A DNA stretch of 64,000 nt from Yoonia sp034652275 (GCF_034652275.1 NZ_JAXIWG010000001.1:62001-126000); one strand, 5' to 3'; positions 8,757 through 18,883 are shown, counted from the stretch's first letter. The notes: generated by a model not told the origin, from the letters alone. A program made the numbers and translations.

Positions 8757-9725
8757 ATGGGTCCGGAACTGGCGGCGATCAAGGCGGCGGCGCAAACCTT
8801 GCGCGATGTGGTGATTGAAACACCTGTCCTGCCGCTGGCATCGGCGCGCTGGGACGGGGTTTTGCCCGAGTGCGCAGGCGTGACGCTGAAACTGGAGCTG
8901 TTCCAGCAGGCCGGATCGTTCAAGGCGCGTGGGGCCTATCTGGGGATCGCTGGGCTGGATGCAGACCAGCGCGCGGCAGGGGTCGTGGCGGCCAGTGGCG
9001 GCAATCACGCACTGGCGGTGGCTTGGGCGGCGCAGGCGGCGGGGGTGGATGCGCTGATCTGCATGCCGCGCGCCACCGATCCCGCGCGGATCAAGGGCTG
9101 CGAGGCTTTGGGGGCGCAGGTGTCCTTGCACGACGATATGGCGGCGGCTTTTGCGGCGATGAATGCGGCAGCGGCACAGGGCCGCGCGCTGATGCATCCG
9201 TTCGAGGCCGCGCATATGGTGCTGGGGTCCGCCACCTGCGGGCTGGAATATGTGACACAGGCCCCTGATCTGGACACATTCGTCGTGCCGGTTGGCGGCG
9301 GCGGGCTGATTTCAGGCATGGCCTGTGCGATCAAACAGTTGCGCCCCGATGCGCAGGTGATCGGCGTCGAGCCATATGGAGCCGACAGCATGTTCCGTTC
9401 GTTGGAAGAGGGGGCGTCTGTGACGTTGGACAAGGTGGCGACGGTTGCCGACAGTCTGGGCGCACCGATGGCGCTGCCTTACACATTCGGGGTGACGCAG
9501 GCCTATGTTGACCGGATCGTGCGGATCGCGGATGCCGAGATGCTGCGCGCGATGGCGATTTACCAGTCCACCCTGCGGATCACGGCGGAACCGGCCTGTG
9601 CCGCGTCGCTGGCCGCGATCATAGGGCCGCTGCGCGATGATCTGGCGGGGCGGCGCGTGGGGATCATCGCCTGTGGATCGAATATCTCGCTTGACCGTTA
9701 TGCCACGCTGATGGCGGCGCTATAG
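8757..9725 (+). CDS. threonine/serine dehydratase (PLP-dependent)
   Basis: This 322-aa fold-type II PLP enzyme probably deaminates L-threonine (or L-serine) to the 2-oxo acid. The PLP lysine lies in the FQQAGSFKARGAY motif at about residue 51. The SGGNHALA loop binds the cofactor phosphate region, and the glycine-rich PVGGGGLISG at about 180 is the phosphate loop. No C-terminal ACT regulatory domain is present, so it is the short catabolic-type form rather than the long biosynthetic IlvA. The end overlaps the convergent LOG-family gene by 6 bp. Confidence 0.85.
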   Translation: MGPELAAIKAAAQTLRDVVIETPVLPLASARWDGVLPECAGVTLKLELFQQAGSFKARGAYLGIAGLDADQRAAGVVAASGGNHALAVAWAAQAAGVDALICMPRATDPARIKGCEALGAQVSLHDDMAAAFAAMNAAAAQGRALMHPFEAAHMVLGSATCGLEYVTQAPDLDTFVVPVGGGGLISGMACAIKQLRPDAQVIGVEPYGADSMFRSLEEGASVTLDKVATVADSLGAPMALPYTFGVTQAYVDRIVRIADAEMLRAMAIYQSTLRITAEPACAASLAAIIGPLRDDLAGRRVGIIACGSNISLDRYATLMAAL

Positions 9726-10274
9726 CGCGTCTTGCAAGGCTTTTTCCAGCGTGGCCACATCCGGCGCGCTGGTCACAAACGACAGGATGTCATCGCCCGC
9801 GAACCCTTGGGCTACGACATGCCGCATCAGCGCCAGAAGCGGGTCCCAGAAGCCCGCGACGTTCAGCAGGATGATCGGCTTTTGGTGCAGGCCCAACTGG
9901 CGCCACGTCAGTACCTCGAAGAATTCGTCAAGGCTGCCCGCGCCACCCGGCAGGACCACCACGGCATCGGCGTTCATGAACATGACTTTCTTGCGTTCAT
10001 GCATCGTCTCGGTCACGACGAAACTGTCCAGATCGCGTTTGCCGACCTCCAGCGCCATCAGATGGGTGGGGATCACGCCGAAAGTGCGCCCGCCTGCCTG
10101 TTGCACGGCCTTGGCTGTCCGACCCATCAGGCCCACATCGCCTGCACCATAGACCAGCCGCCAGTTGTTGCGCGCCAGCATCTGCCCCGTCTGCGTCGCG
10201 GCTTGTGCATGGGCGGGGTTGGTCCCGTCGCGAGAGCCGCAATAAACACACACTGATCTTGGAAAATCGGACAT
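9720..10274 (-). CDS. LOG family protein (cytokinin riboside 5'-monophosphate phosphoribohydrolase-like, TIGR00730)
   Basis: This 184-aa Rossmann-fold protein belongs to the lysine-decarboxylase-like/LOG family. The diagnostic PGGAGSLDEFFEVLTW motif (PGGxGTxxE type) is at about residues 106-121, with the ERKKVMF segment upstream. Relatives cleave nucleoside 5'-monophosphates such as AMP or cytokinin ribotides to base and ribose phosphate. The in vivo substrate in this organism is unknown. It is convergent with the threonine dehydratase gene. Confidence 0.85.
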   Translation of the reverse strand: MSDFPRSVCVYCGSRDGTNPAHAQAATQTGQMLARNNWRLVYGAGDVGLMGRTAKAVQQAGGRTFGVIPTHLMALEVGKRDLDSFVVTETMHERKKVMFMNADAVVVLPGGAGSLDEFFEVLTWRQLGLHQKPIILLNVAGFWDPLLALMRHVVAQGFAGDDILSFVTSAPDVATLEKALQDAL

Positions 10275-10300
10275 CGCTACCCCTTTGATGCAGCTTGGCT

Positions 10301-10329
10301 TTGACCGCTTCTAGCGGGGTTGCTAGACT
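10301..10329 (+). promoter_or_regulatory. sigma-70-type promoter for the LysM gene
   Basis: The -35 TTGACC (10301-10306) and -10 TAGACT (10324-10329) are separated by exactly 17 bp. They lie about 46 bp before the ATG of the LysM gene, in the gap to the divergent LOG-family gene. Confidence 0.55.
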
Positions 10330-10374
10330 TGCTCAACGCTTTGGGCGGCTTTTCGCCACAAAGACCGGAACGGG

Positions 10375-11484
10375 ATGACACGCGTGGACGAACGGAACAC
10401 TTCGCAGGTGGGCGCTTGGGTGCTGGGCGCTTTGGCGGCTGTCGTGCTGGGGGTGGTGCTGGTGTATTTCATCCCCTCGCCAACCGTGCCCGAAGTCGAG
10501 GTCGCTGTTGCGCCAGCTGTGCCGCAAACACCTGCCCCTGTTGCGGCAGCGCCGGAACCGGCTTCCGCATCTGCACCCGCGCCCGAGGTGGCGGACCCTA
10601 TCGCGCCGCGTTTCGATACGTTCCGGCTTGATCCGGACGGGTCGGTTATCGTGGCGGGACGTGCCGCACCGGGGCAGGTCGTCGATCTGATCCTTGCTGG
10701 CGAAGCCATTGCGCAGGTCACGGCGGATGAAACGGGCAGTTTCGTGATCCTGTCCCTTGTTGATCCCGACGAACAGCCGCGCCGCTTGTCCCTGCTGGCC
10801 GACCCCGACGGCGCGGCGCTCGCCTCGCTGACAAGCTTCATGGTCGCACCTGTTGCCCCGCCTGTGGCGGCTGTGGTTGCGCCCGGTGCGGAACTGGCCG
10901 AAGCACCGCCGCCTGTCGCCTCCGCCCCACCCGCTGCGCCACTTGTGCTGGAAAGCGACGCCGAAGGTGTCCGCGTCGCCCAAGGAAGCGTGACCTTGCC
11001 TGCCCCCAATGTCGCACTGGACGCGATCACCTATGACCCCGCGGGCGAGGTCCAGCTGGCGGGTCGCGCCATCGGCGCTGGCGAAGTGCAGGTCTATCTG
11101 GACAACCGGCCCGTCACGACCTCACCGGTGACGCCGGGCGGCGACTGGCGTATCGACCTGCCGGATGTGGACACAGGCGTCTATACCTTGCGGATCGACG
11201 AGGTGGACAGCGCGGGCGCAGTCGTCTCGCGGCTGGAAACACCGTTCAAACGCGAGGAACCTGCCAGCGTCGCTGCCGTCATGGCCGAAGACACCGCGCG
11301 CGACGGGTTCGAGGTGGCGGTGCGCACCGTGCAGCCCGGATCAACGCTTTGGGCCATTGCCGAGGAAACATTGGGAAGCGGCATTCTTTACGTGCAGGTG
11401 TTCGAGGCCAACAGCGACCTGATCCGCGACCCTGACCTGATCTATCCGGGCCAGATTTTCCGCATCCCCGAGATGTCGCAATAA
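10375..11484 (+). CDS. LysM domain envelope protein with Ig-like repeats
   Basis: This 369-aa protein has an N-terminal membrane anchor (about residues 13-33) and a long Ala/Pro/Val-rich linker. Two Ig-like segments are each preceded by the pattern D-G/A-x-x-AGRA (FRLDPDGSVIVAGRAAPGQ and ITYDPAGEVQLAGRAIGAG). A C-terminal LysM domain (VQPGSTLWAIAEETLGSG through IYPGQIFRIPE) probably binds peptidoglycan. The layout suggests an inner-membrane-anchored periplasmic protein. Its partner or cell-wall function is unknown. A promoter-like pair lies immediately upstream. Confidence 0.85.
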   Translation: MTRVDERNTSQVGAWVLGALAAVVLGVVLVYFIPSPTVPEVEVAVAPAVPQTPAPVAAAPEPASASAPAPEVADPIAPRFDTFRLDPDGSVIVAGRAAPGQVVDLILAGEAIAQVTADETGSFVILSLVDPDEQPRRLSLLADPDGAALASLTSFMVAPVAPPVAAVVAPGAELAEAPPPVASAPPAAPLVLESDAEGVRVAQGSVTLPAPNVALDAITYDPAGEVQLAGRAIGAGEVQVYLDNRPVTTSPVTPGGDWRIDLPDVDTGVYTLRIDEVDSAGAVVSRLETPFKREEPASVAAVMAEDTARDGFEVAVRTVQPGSTLWAIAEETLGSGILYVQVFEANSDLIRDPDLIYPGQIFRIPEMSQ

Positions 11485-11547
11485 ATCCCTGCCTCTGGTC
11501 AACGGGCGGGCATCGGCCTAGTAACGGCTGATATTGCGGAGAACACC

Positions 11548-13368
11548 ATGCGCCCGACCACCCATTCCGACGCCAATCTTGGCAATGCCCGCGTGCAGGG
11601 CTGGTCCGTCATCAAGCGTGTGATGCCCTATCTGTGGCCCCAAGGGCAGGGGTGGGTCAAACGCCGCGTCGTGGCGGCGATGCTGGTCCTGCTGCTGGCC
11701 AAGGTGATCGCGGTGGGCACGCCGATCCTGTACAAGCAGGCGGTCGATGCGCTGGCCCCCGATGGCGCGACGGCGGCCACCGTACTGGGGCTGGGGGCGG
11801 TGGGGCTGACGCTGGCCTACGGCTTTGCGCGGCTGATGAACGTCGGTTTCCAGCAGTTGCGCGACGTGATCTTCACCCGCGTGGGCCAGCGCGCGCTGCG
11901 GCAACTGGCGCTGGAAACCTTCACCCATATCCACCGCCTGTCGCTGCGCTATCACATTACGCGCAAGACGGGCGGGCTGTCCCGCGTGATCGAGCGCGGC
12001 GTCAAGGGCGTGGATTTCCTGCTGCGGTTCCTGCTGTTTTCCATGGGGCCTTTGGTGCTGGAACTCGCGATGATTTCCATCGTGCTGTTTTTCCTTTTCG
12101 ACGTCTGGTATCTTGCCGTCGTTGTGGGGACCATCGCACTTTATGTCTGGTTCACCTTCACCGTCACCGAATGGCGCGTGAAAATCCGCAAGATCATGAA
12201 CGATCAGGACACGGATGCGAACCAGAAGGCCATCGATTCCTTGCTGAACTTCGAGACGGTCAAGTATTTCGGCGCCGAAAAGTGGGAGGCCGACCGTTAC
12301 GACCGTGCCATGGCGCAATACGAAGGGGCGGCGATCCGCACCAACTATTCGCTGGCGTTCCTGAATTTCGGACAGTCGGTGCTGATCACCGGCGGGCTGG
12401 TGATTGTGATGGTTATGGCGGCCATTGGTGTGGAGCGGGGAGATCTGACCGTGGGCGATTTCGTCATGGTCAACGCCTACATGATCCAGATTACCATGCC
12501 GCTGAACTTTCTGGGCACCGTCTATCGCGAAATCCGTCAGGCCCTGATCGACATGGGCGACATGTTCGACCTGCTGGGCCAACCGGCCGAGGTGAATGAC
12601 GCGCCGGACGCCAAGCCGCTGGTCGTCACCGGCGGGCGCGTGACCTTGCGCGATGTGACCTTCGGCTATGACGCCGCGCGGGGGATATTAAAGGGGATCA
12701 ATCTGGAGGCCGCCCCCGGCCAGACGGTCGCCATTGTCGGCTCGTCGGGGTCGGGCAAATCGACCATCGGGCGGCTGTTGTTCCGGTTCTATGACGTGAC
12801 GGGCGGCGCGCTGCTGATCGACGGGCAGGATGTGCGTGACGTGACGCAGGACAGCCTGCACGCGCAGATCGGCGTGGTGCCGCAGGACACGGTGCTGTTC
12901 AACGACACGGTGCATTACAACATCGCCTATGGCCGCCCCGACGCGGGTGAGGACGACATCATCGCCGCCGCCAAAGCCGCCAAGATCCATGATTTCATCA
13001 CCAGCCTGCCTGACGGGTATCAGACGACCGTGGGCGAGCGTGGGTTGAAACTGTCAGGCGGCGAAAAGCAGCGTGTGGGCATCGCGCGGACCTTGCTGAA
13101 GAACCCGCCGATCCTGCTGCTGGACGAGGCGACGAGTGCCCTTGATACCGAGACCGAGATGGAAATCCAGGCCGAGCTGAAGGCCATGGGCCAAGGCCGC
13201 ACTGTCATTACCATCGCGCACCGGCTGTCCACGATTGCGGATGCCGACCTGATCGTCGTGCTGGAAAACGGCGTGATCGTCGAACAAGGCCGCCACGACG
13301 CGCTGCTGGCACAGGACGGACGCTACGCGCATCTGTGGAACAGGCAGGTAGAGGAAGAGGTGGTTTGA
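11548..13368 (+). CDS. Atm1/HMT1-type ABC exporter (half transporter)
   Basis: This 606-aa protein fuses a six-helix permease domain (about residues 20-310) to an ATPase domain. The Walker A motif GSSGSGKST is at about 398, the signature LSGGEKQR at about 502, and the Walker B ILLLDEATSALD at about 525. The NYSLAFLNFGQS segment and the overall form match mitochondrial Atm1 and its alphaproteobacterial relatives, which export glutathione-linked persulfides or heavy-metal conjugates. It works as a homodimer in the inner membrane. Confidence 0.92.
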   Translation: MRPTTHSDANLGNARVQGWSVIKRVMPYLWPQGQGWVKRRVVAAMLVLLLAKVIAVGTPILYKQAVDALAPDGATAATVLGLGAVGLTLAYGFARLMNVGFQQLRDVIFTRVGQRALRQLALETFTHIHRLSLRYHITRKTGGLSRVIERGVKGVDFLLRFLLFSMGPLVLELAMISIVLFFLFDVWYLAVVVGTIALYVWFTFTVTEWRVKIRKIMNDQDTDANQKAIDSLLNFETVKYFGAEKWEADRYDRAMAQYEGAAIRTNYSLAFLNFGQSVLITGGLVIVMVMAAIGVERGDLTVGDFVMVNAYMIQITMPLNFLGTVYREIRQALIDMGDMFDLLGQPAEVNDAPDAKPLVVTGGRVTLRDVTFGYDAARGILKGINLEAAPGQTVAIVGSSGSGKSTIGRLLFRFYDVTGGALLIDGQDVRDVTQDSLHAQIGVVPQDTVLFNDTVHYNIAYGRPDAGEDDIIAAAKAAKIHDFITSLPDGYQTTVGERGLKLSGGEKQRVGIARTLLKNPPILLLDEATSALDTETEMEIQAELKAMGQGRTVITIAHRLSTIADADLIVVLENGVIVEQGRHDALLAQDGRYAHLWNRQVEEEVV

Positions 13369-13374
13369 GGGGGG

Positions 13375-13764
13375 CTACAGCTTTGGAACTGAAACTATCC
13401 AGCCTCTTATAAATATATCACCATCTGCGTCGATCTCACAAACCGCGTCCAACCGGCCACCTGGTCCCATGTCCACATTTCGCTCGAACTCCGATATCTC
13501 ATTATTGTCGGGCGCGGTGCAAACTGACCAAGTTTCTTTGTACCATTCCGGTACTCCGCTAGCTTGATAAGATATGTAGCGACGCGTTTCATCTCTGGCA
13601 CCAATCCCGCGGACTACGCCGCGCAAGGCACCCTCTCCACGAAATGCAAGAAGAAAGTCGTCACCGTGAGTAGCTGGCGCATTTACGAAAGGGCTGCTCG
13701 AATAGTCGTAATAGACGTATCCAAGAACTGCGAGAACTGCCGCGCCAAGGACTCGCTTTTTCAT
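13375..13764 (-). CDS. hypothetical membrane-anchored protein
   Basis: This 129-aa protein has a basic N-terminus and one membrane segment or uncleaved signal (about residues 5-20, GAAVLAVLGYVYYDY). The rest is soluble and probably periplasmic, with two cysteines that could pair (VCTAPDN and AVCEIDA). I do not recognise the family. Base composition is visibly poorer in GC than the neighbours, as is the 120 bp upstream, which hints at acquired DNA. It is convergent with the ABC exporter gene and separated from it by 6 bp. Confidence 0.65.
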   Translation of the reverse strand: MKKRVLGAAVLAVLGYVYYDYSSSPFVNAPATHGDDFLLAFRGEGALRGVVRGIGARDETRRYISYQASGVPEWYKETWSVCTAPDNNEISEFERNVDMGPGGRLDAVCEIDADGDIFIRGWIVSVPKL

Positions 13765-13887
13765 AATGTCTCACGTTCTTGCGACTTATTCACGCGATTA
13801 TCGTGGGTTTTGAGCGCTATATCAACCCGCTTACGCACTAACCCGAATAACGTAGCGCCATGAATACATGAAAAACTTTTCGTGCCC

Positions 13888-16800
13888 TCACTCCGCCGCC
13901 TGCAACGGCGGCCTCACCGCGACAGGTGCCAGCTCATCCTCGACCCAGATGAACTCCGGTGCCTTGATGCGGGCCGCCTGCCGTGACAGGGCCCAGTCGC
14001 GGGCCGCACGGCTGCTGCGGCCCATCGACAGTTTCGCAAGCAACTGCGCGGCCCATTGCACATAGGTCACGAACCAGACCCGTGCCGCCAGCATCGACGG
14101 CGTGAACACCAGCGTCAGCATCGTCGCGATGCCGAGGCCAAAGACCACGGCAGTCGCCAGTTGCTTCCACCAAAGTGCTGTCGGGCTGTCGATGGAATAA
14201 CCGCCGTTCATGAAATCGAGCGACAGGCCGAACATCATCGGCGCAAGCCCCGCCATCGTCGTGATCGTGGTCAGCAGGACGGGGCGGATGCGGTCTTCGG
14301 CGGTGCGGGTGATCGCCTCGGTCTTGGGCATGTATTTGCTGTATTCCTGATAGGTGTCGATCAGGATGATGTTGTTGTTCACCACGATCCCCGCCAATGC
14401 GACGATCCCCGTGCCGGTCATGATGATCGAGAACGGCTGCCCCATGACCAGCATCCCCACCAGCGACCCTGCGGTGGACATGACTACGGCCAGCAGCACC
14501 AGCACCGAATTGTAGATGCTGTTGAACTGCGCGAGCAGGATGATGAACATCAGCCCCAGCGCACCGGCAAAGGCGGTCATCAGGAACGCACCGGATTCGG
14601 CCTGTTCTTCCTGATCGCCGGTCCATTCCCATGACACGCCAGCAGGCAGGGGGTTGTCGGCCAGCCAGTTGGTCAGCAGCGCGATCCGTTCATTGGGGTT
14701 GAGCGGGGTTTCCGTGATCGCACCGTCCGCCACCAGTTGTTCAAAGGCGGCAGTGGTTGTCCCGTCCAGCAGGCTCAGGTCTGTATAGCGGGCCGGACCT
14801 GTCACACCGCGATCAGTGATCCGCGCCACGGCCACAGGTGTACCATTCGCAACAAGACTGGTCAGCCCGCTGGTCACACCCGCCTTGACGTCGAAAAAGC
14901 GTTGCTGGTTGATCCGGTCGATTTGCGCCAGTTTCTGTACCGGCGTGCGGGTGATGAAGTTGGACAACGGCACCAGCCCGTCGTTCGTGCGCACCCGCAG
15001 GGTATCGAGCGTGGACAGCACGCGGTCCTCTTCGGGCAGGCGGACGCGGATTTCGATTTCTTCGTCGGATGAATCCACGCGCATCGTGTCAAGCAGGATG
15101 CCGCGCGTCACCAGTTGCACCATCGCACCGACGCTGGCCACATCGGCACCGAAACGGCCAGCGGTCGCGACATCGACGTCGATCTGCCAGTCGATGCCGG
15201 GTAGGGGGAGCGAATCCTCGATCGTGATAAGGCCGGGGGTCTGCTCGAACTGCGCGCGTGCAATATGGGTCGCGGCGACCAGATCATCCCGGTTGTCGCC
15301 TTTCAGCCGCAGATGCACGGGCTTGCCCGAAGCAGGGCCGCGCGCCTGAGCGAGAATCTCTGTCTGGATACCGGGTATTGTGTTCAGCTGTTCCTGCAAC
15401 TGCGCCAGCACCAGATCGCCGTCGAGTTCGGCGATACCGGCGCGATCCTCCCACGGGATCGTTTCAAGCTGGACCTGCCCGATCGTGTCGCGCGGGGTGC
15501 TGGCGCCGCTTGCGTCCGTGTTCAGCCCGCCGTCACCGGCAAAGGAAAAGGCGGTGATCACACCGGGATGTGCAAGAACGATCTGCTCGGCCTGCCGGAC
15601 CAGCGCGTCCTTTTCCTGCAAGGACAGGTTGCCGCGCGCGCGCACATAGACGATGGCCTGTTCGGGTTCGGATTCCACGAAGAATTCGACCCCGTTATTG
15701 TTGGCCCCGTAGTAACCGAAGATCGAAATCACGGTAAAGATCACCGCGCCGATGGTCACCAGCGGCATGACCGGATTGCCCACGATGAAATGCATGAACC
15801 GGCCGAAAAGCGTGCGCTGATAGCCCGCCCTGACCCGCTTGGCGCGCCGTTCGATCCGTGCTGCACCCAGCGTGATCGACAAAAGGACAGCCCCGCCCAG
15901 AAACAGGATGATGCCGGGCAGGGAGGCGACAAACCCCGTGGTCTGCACGGCATTGCCGGAGAGGTAGTTCGGGTTCAGCACCAGCATCGCGCCGGTAAAG
16001 ACCACCATGATCGCAGGCACGACCAGCGCCGCGCAGACGACCCACGGCAGGCGCGCGCGGAGCGCGTCCGATGACTTGCCGAAAGCGCGGCTCATCCGGC
16101 CAGTCACGCCGCCCATGACGGGCAGGTAGATCAGCGCCACGACCAGCGAGGCGCAGAGCACGAAGATCAGCGTCACAGGCAGCATCCCCATGAACTGCCC
16201 CGGCACGCCCGGCCAGAACAGCATCGGCAGGAACGCACAAAGCGTCGTCGCGGTAGAGGAAATGATCGGCCAGAACATGCGTTTGGCGGCTTCGGTATAG
16301 GCCGTCATCGGGCCGGTGCCTTCTTGAATGCGCTTGTCGGCATATTCGACAACGACGATGGCCCCATCGACCAGCATCCCTACGGCAAGGATCAGGCCGA
16401 ACATCACGATATTGGAAATCGTGATGTCCATGATGGCAAGCAGCGCAAAGCATAAGAGAAACGATGTCGGGATCGCGAAACCGACGAGCAGGGCGGATCG
16501 TGTACCAAGCGCCGCAAGCACCACGATCATCACCAGCGCGATGGCGGTCAGGACCGACCCTTCCAGCTGGCTGACCATGCTGGCCACATTACGCGACTGG
16601 TCGTTTGACGTGCCGACATTGATCGCCGCCTGCAATTCGGGTGACCAAGTGGCGCGTTCGGCCTCGACCGCATCGCGCACAAGGGCGGCGGTGTCGATCA
16701 GGTTGAACCCTTTGCGTTTGACCACCTGCAGAGCCACGGTATTGACCCCGTTGAAGCGCGCAGTGCCGACGCGATCCTCGAACGTCAGGCGGATCGTGGC

Positions 16801-17571
16801 CAGATCACCAAGGGTGACGACACTGTCGCCATTGGTCTTGACGGGCAAGTTGTAGACATCCTGCGGGCTGCTGAAGGACGACGGGATCTTGACCGCAAAT
16901 GTGCCTTGCGGTGTGTCCACCTCGCCTGCCGCGATCAGCAGGTTGTTGTTGGTGACAACGCCGATCAACTCGCTTGCCGTGACGTTGTAGGTCTCGAGCC
17001 GCAGCGGATCGATCAGCACTTCGAGCATTTCGTCGCGCTGGCCTGCAAGTCCGGCCTCCAGCACGGCATCGATGCCTTCGATGCGGTCCTGCAGGCTTTT
17101 GGCGACGCGCAGCAGCGTGCGTTCAGGCACATCACCGGTCAGGTTGACGATGATGATGGGGAATTCGGAAAAGTTGATCTCGGTGATGGAATACTGGTCG
17201 GCACCTGACGGAAAACTGGCCTGCGCGTTGTTCATGGCAGAACGGATATCGGCGATGATCTTGGTTTTGTCCCAGCCGAATTCGAATTCCAGCGCCATGC
17301 CTGCGAACCCTTCGGCGGCGGTGGCGGTCATGGTTTTCAGACCGTCCAGATCGGACAGTTCGGTTTCCATCGGCCGGACCAGCAGCGTTTCGCTGTCGGC
17401 GGCGGAAATGCCGGGGAAGGGGACAGAGACGAAAATCGCGGGGATTTCGATGTCAGGTTCGCCTTCTTTGGGCAGGCTGACATAGGCCGCCCCCCCCGCG
17501 ATCAACGACAGCGCGATGAAGGCCAGCACCATGCGGGCGCGCGAGGCCGCCCAATCGACGATTCCGGTCAT
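13888..17571 (-). CDS. RND efflux transporter, permease subunit
   Basis: This 1227-aa inner-membrane pump belongs to the AcrB/HAE1 superfamily, with the usual N-terminal helix, two porter regions and two helix bundles. It is about 180 aa longer than AcrB. The extra part lies around residues 500-590 and contains additional hydrophobic segments. In TM4 the AcrB-type DD pair reads D-G (MLVDGAIVVVEY), and the TM10 Lys position is Asn (GIVVNNNIILID). It overlaps the adaptor gene by 4 bp, so pump and adaptor form one operon. No outer-membrane channel gene is adjacent. Substrates are unknown. Confidence 0.92.
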   Translation of the reverse strand: MTGIVDWAASRARMVLAFIALSLIAGGAAYVSLPKEGEPDIEIPAIFVSVPFPGISAADSETLLVRPMETELSDLDGLKTMTATAAEGFAGMALEFEFGWDKTKIIADIRSAMNNAQASFPSGADQYSITEINFSEFPIIIVNLTGDVPERTLLRVAKSLQDRIEGIDAVLEAGLAGQRDEMLEVLIDPLRLETYNVTASELIGVVTNNNLLIAAGEVDTPQGTFAVKIPSSFSSPQDVYNLPVKTNGDSVVTLGDLATIRLTFEDRVGTARFNGVNTVALQVVKRKGFNLIDTAALVRDAVEAERATWSPELQAAINVGTSNDQSRNVASMVSQLEGSVLTAIALVMIVVLAALGTRSALLVGFAIPTSFLLCFALLAIMDITISNIVMFGLILAVGMLVDGAIVVVEYADKRIQEGTGPMTAYTEAAKRMFWPIISSTATTLCAFLPMLFWPGVPGQFMGMLPVTLIFVLCASLVVALIYLPVMGGVTGRMSRAFGKSSDALRARLPWVVCAALVVPAIMVVFTGAMLVLNPNYLSGNAVQTTGFVASLPGIILFLGGAVLLSITLGAARIERRAKRVRAGYQRTLFGRFMHFIVGNPVMPLVTIGAVIFTVISIFGYYGANNNGVEFFVESEPEQAIVYVRARGNLSLQEKDALVRQAEQIVLAHPGVITAFSFAGDGGLNTDASGASTPRDTIGQVQLETIPWEDRAGIAELDGDLVLAQLQEQLNTIPGIQTEILAQARGPASGKPVHLRLKGDNRDDLVAATHIARAQFEQTPGLITIEDSLPLPGIDWQIDVDVATAGRFGADVASVGAMVQLVTRGILLDTMRVDSSDEEIEIRVRLPEEDRVLSTLDTLRVRTNDGLVPLSNFITRTPVQKLAQIDRINQQRFFDVKAGVTSGLTSLVANGTPVAVARITDRGVTGPARYTDLSLLDGTTTAAFEQLVADGAITETPLNPNERIALLTNWLADNPLPAGVSWEWTGDQEEQAESGAFLMTAFAGALGLMFIILLAQFNSIYNSVLVLLAVVMSTAGSLVGMLVMGQPFSIIMTGTGIVALAGIVVNNNIILIDTYQEYSKYMPKTEAITRTAEDRIRPVLLTTITTMAGLAPMMFGLSLDFMNGGYSIDSPTALWWKQLATAVVFGLGIATMLTLVFTPSMLAARVWFVTYVQWAAQLLAKLSMGRSSRAARDWALSRQAARIKAPEFIWVEDELAPVAVRPPLQAAE

Positions 17572-18815
17572 GGGCGGGCCTCCTGATAGGTCGGCACGAT
17601 CGGCACGCCATCGACCACGAATTCCTGCCCCACAGTGATGATGTCAACCGTGTCGGGAAGTCCCGCGACCCAGACCCCTTGCGCGGTATCGCGCAGCAGG
17701 GTGACGGGCATGAACTGCGCCGTCATGTCGGGGGCGACCGTGCGCACACCCAGCACACCTTCATCGTTCAGCGTCAGCGCGGATTGCGCGATCAGATGTG
17801 CGGATTGTCCGTCGGATGCGACGATGATTTCGGCGGTCAATCCGTCGCTGATGGCCAGATCAGGGTTTGGCACGGTGACTTCGACGCGGAAGGTGCGTGT
17901 CACCGGATCGGCGCTGCGCGACAAAAAGGTGACTTCGCCCGCCACCTCTTGCCAGCCGGACAAACGCCCGCCCGCCAGGGCCCCGACGGTGACACGGCCC
18001 ACGTCTGCCTCGGGGACGAAACCGACCAGACGGATCGGGTCAAGCTGGATGATCGTGGCGCAGGGCGCGCCGGGCTGCATCAACGACCCGATTTCGGCGG
18101 TATCGGTTTCCAGCAACCCTTCAAACGGGGCGGTGATGACAAGGCGCGAGATTTCACGTTCGGCGCTGGCAACGGCGGCCTGCGCCGATTCGATGCCCGC
18201 TAGCGCCGATGACACCGCCGTGCGCGCGCGCTGGACCCCTGCACTGGCCGATTCCATCGCGGCCTGTGCGCTGACGACGCGGGTTTCGGATGCGAACCCG
18301 TCCTGCGACAGGGCGCGCGCGGCATTGAGGTTGATTTCCGCCTCGCGCACCCGCGCTTCGGCTTCGATCACGCCGGCCTCGGCCTCTGGCACGCGGCCTT
18401 GCGCCTCGGACAGGCGCGCGCGGGCTTCGGCCAGTGTCGCAGCCCGCGTGCCTGGGTCCAGCGTGCACAGCGTATCGCCTGCGTTCACAAAGCTGCCTTT
18501 GGGCAAGGGTTCGGAAATCACGAGGCCCGATGTTTCCGCCGCGACGGTGACTTCGCGCGCGGCAGCGGTCTGGCCGCGCAACAGCACAGCACTGTCGATG
18601 GACTGCGCCTCTGACCGGATTGCGACGACGCCGACACCTTGCAAGGCAGGGGCCGGACCATCCGTCACGGTGTCTGCGACAGTCGCGGGCGCATCGGGCG
18701 TGACCCCCGCAAAGGCCAACAGCCGATCACGTTCGAACACGATCGCGTAGAGAGAAACAGAGACGACCAAAGCCGCAAGCAGGGGAATCAATCGCATTTC
18801 CGGGCCTTTGTTCAC
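17568..18815 (-). CDS. RND efflux periplasmic adaptor (membrane fusion protein)
   Basis: This 415-aa adaptor has an N-terminal signal/anchor (about residues 7-25), a lipoyl half-motif (EVTVAAETSGLV), and a long Ala/Glu-rich coiled-coil hairpin (about 120-235). The second lipoyl half (LVITAPFEGLLETD) and beta-barrel domains follow. It bridges the RND permease to an outer-membrane channel encoded elsewhere. The ATG at 18815 begins MNKGPEM; an alternative ATG lies six codons inside. It is the promoter-proximal gene of the two-gene efflux operon. Confidence 0.9.
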   Translation of the reverse strand: MNKGPEMRLIPLLAALVVSVSLYAIVFERDRLLAFAGVTPDAPATVADTVTDGPAPALQGVGVVAIRSEAQSIDSAVLLRGQTAAAREVTVAAETSGLVISEPLPKGSFVNAGDTLCTLDPGTRAATLAEARARLSEAQGRVPEAEAGVIEAEARVREAEINLNAARALSQDGFASETRVVSAQAAMESASAGVQRARTAVSSALAGIESAQAAVASAEREISRLVITAPFEGLLETDTAEIGSLMQPGAPCATIIQLDPIRLVGFVPEADVGRVTVGALAGGRLSGWQEVAGEVTFLSRSADPVTRTFRVEVTVPNPDLAISDGLTAEIIVASDGQSAHLIAQSALTLNDEGVLGVRTVAPDMTAQFMPVTLLRDTAQGVWVAGLPDTVDIITVGQEFVVDGVPIVPTYQEARP

Positions 18816-18883
18816 GCAATCGCGGTTATCGCATCACGATTTGTTTAAGATACGCACCAAAAACGTGGCTGGATCATGTTTTA

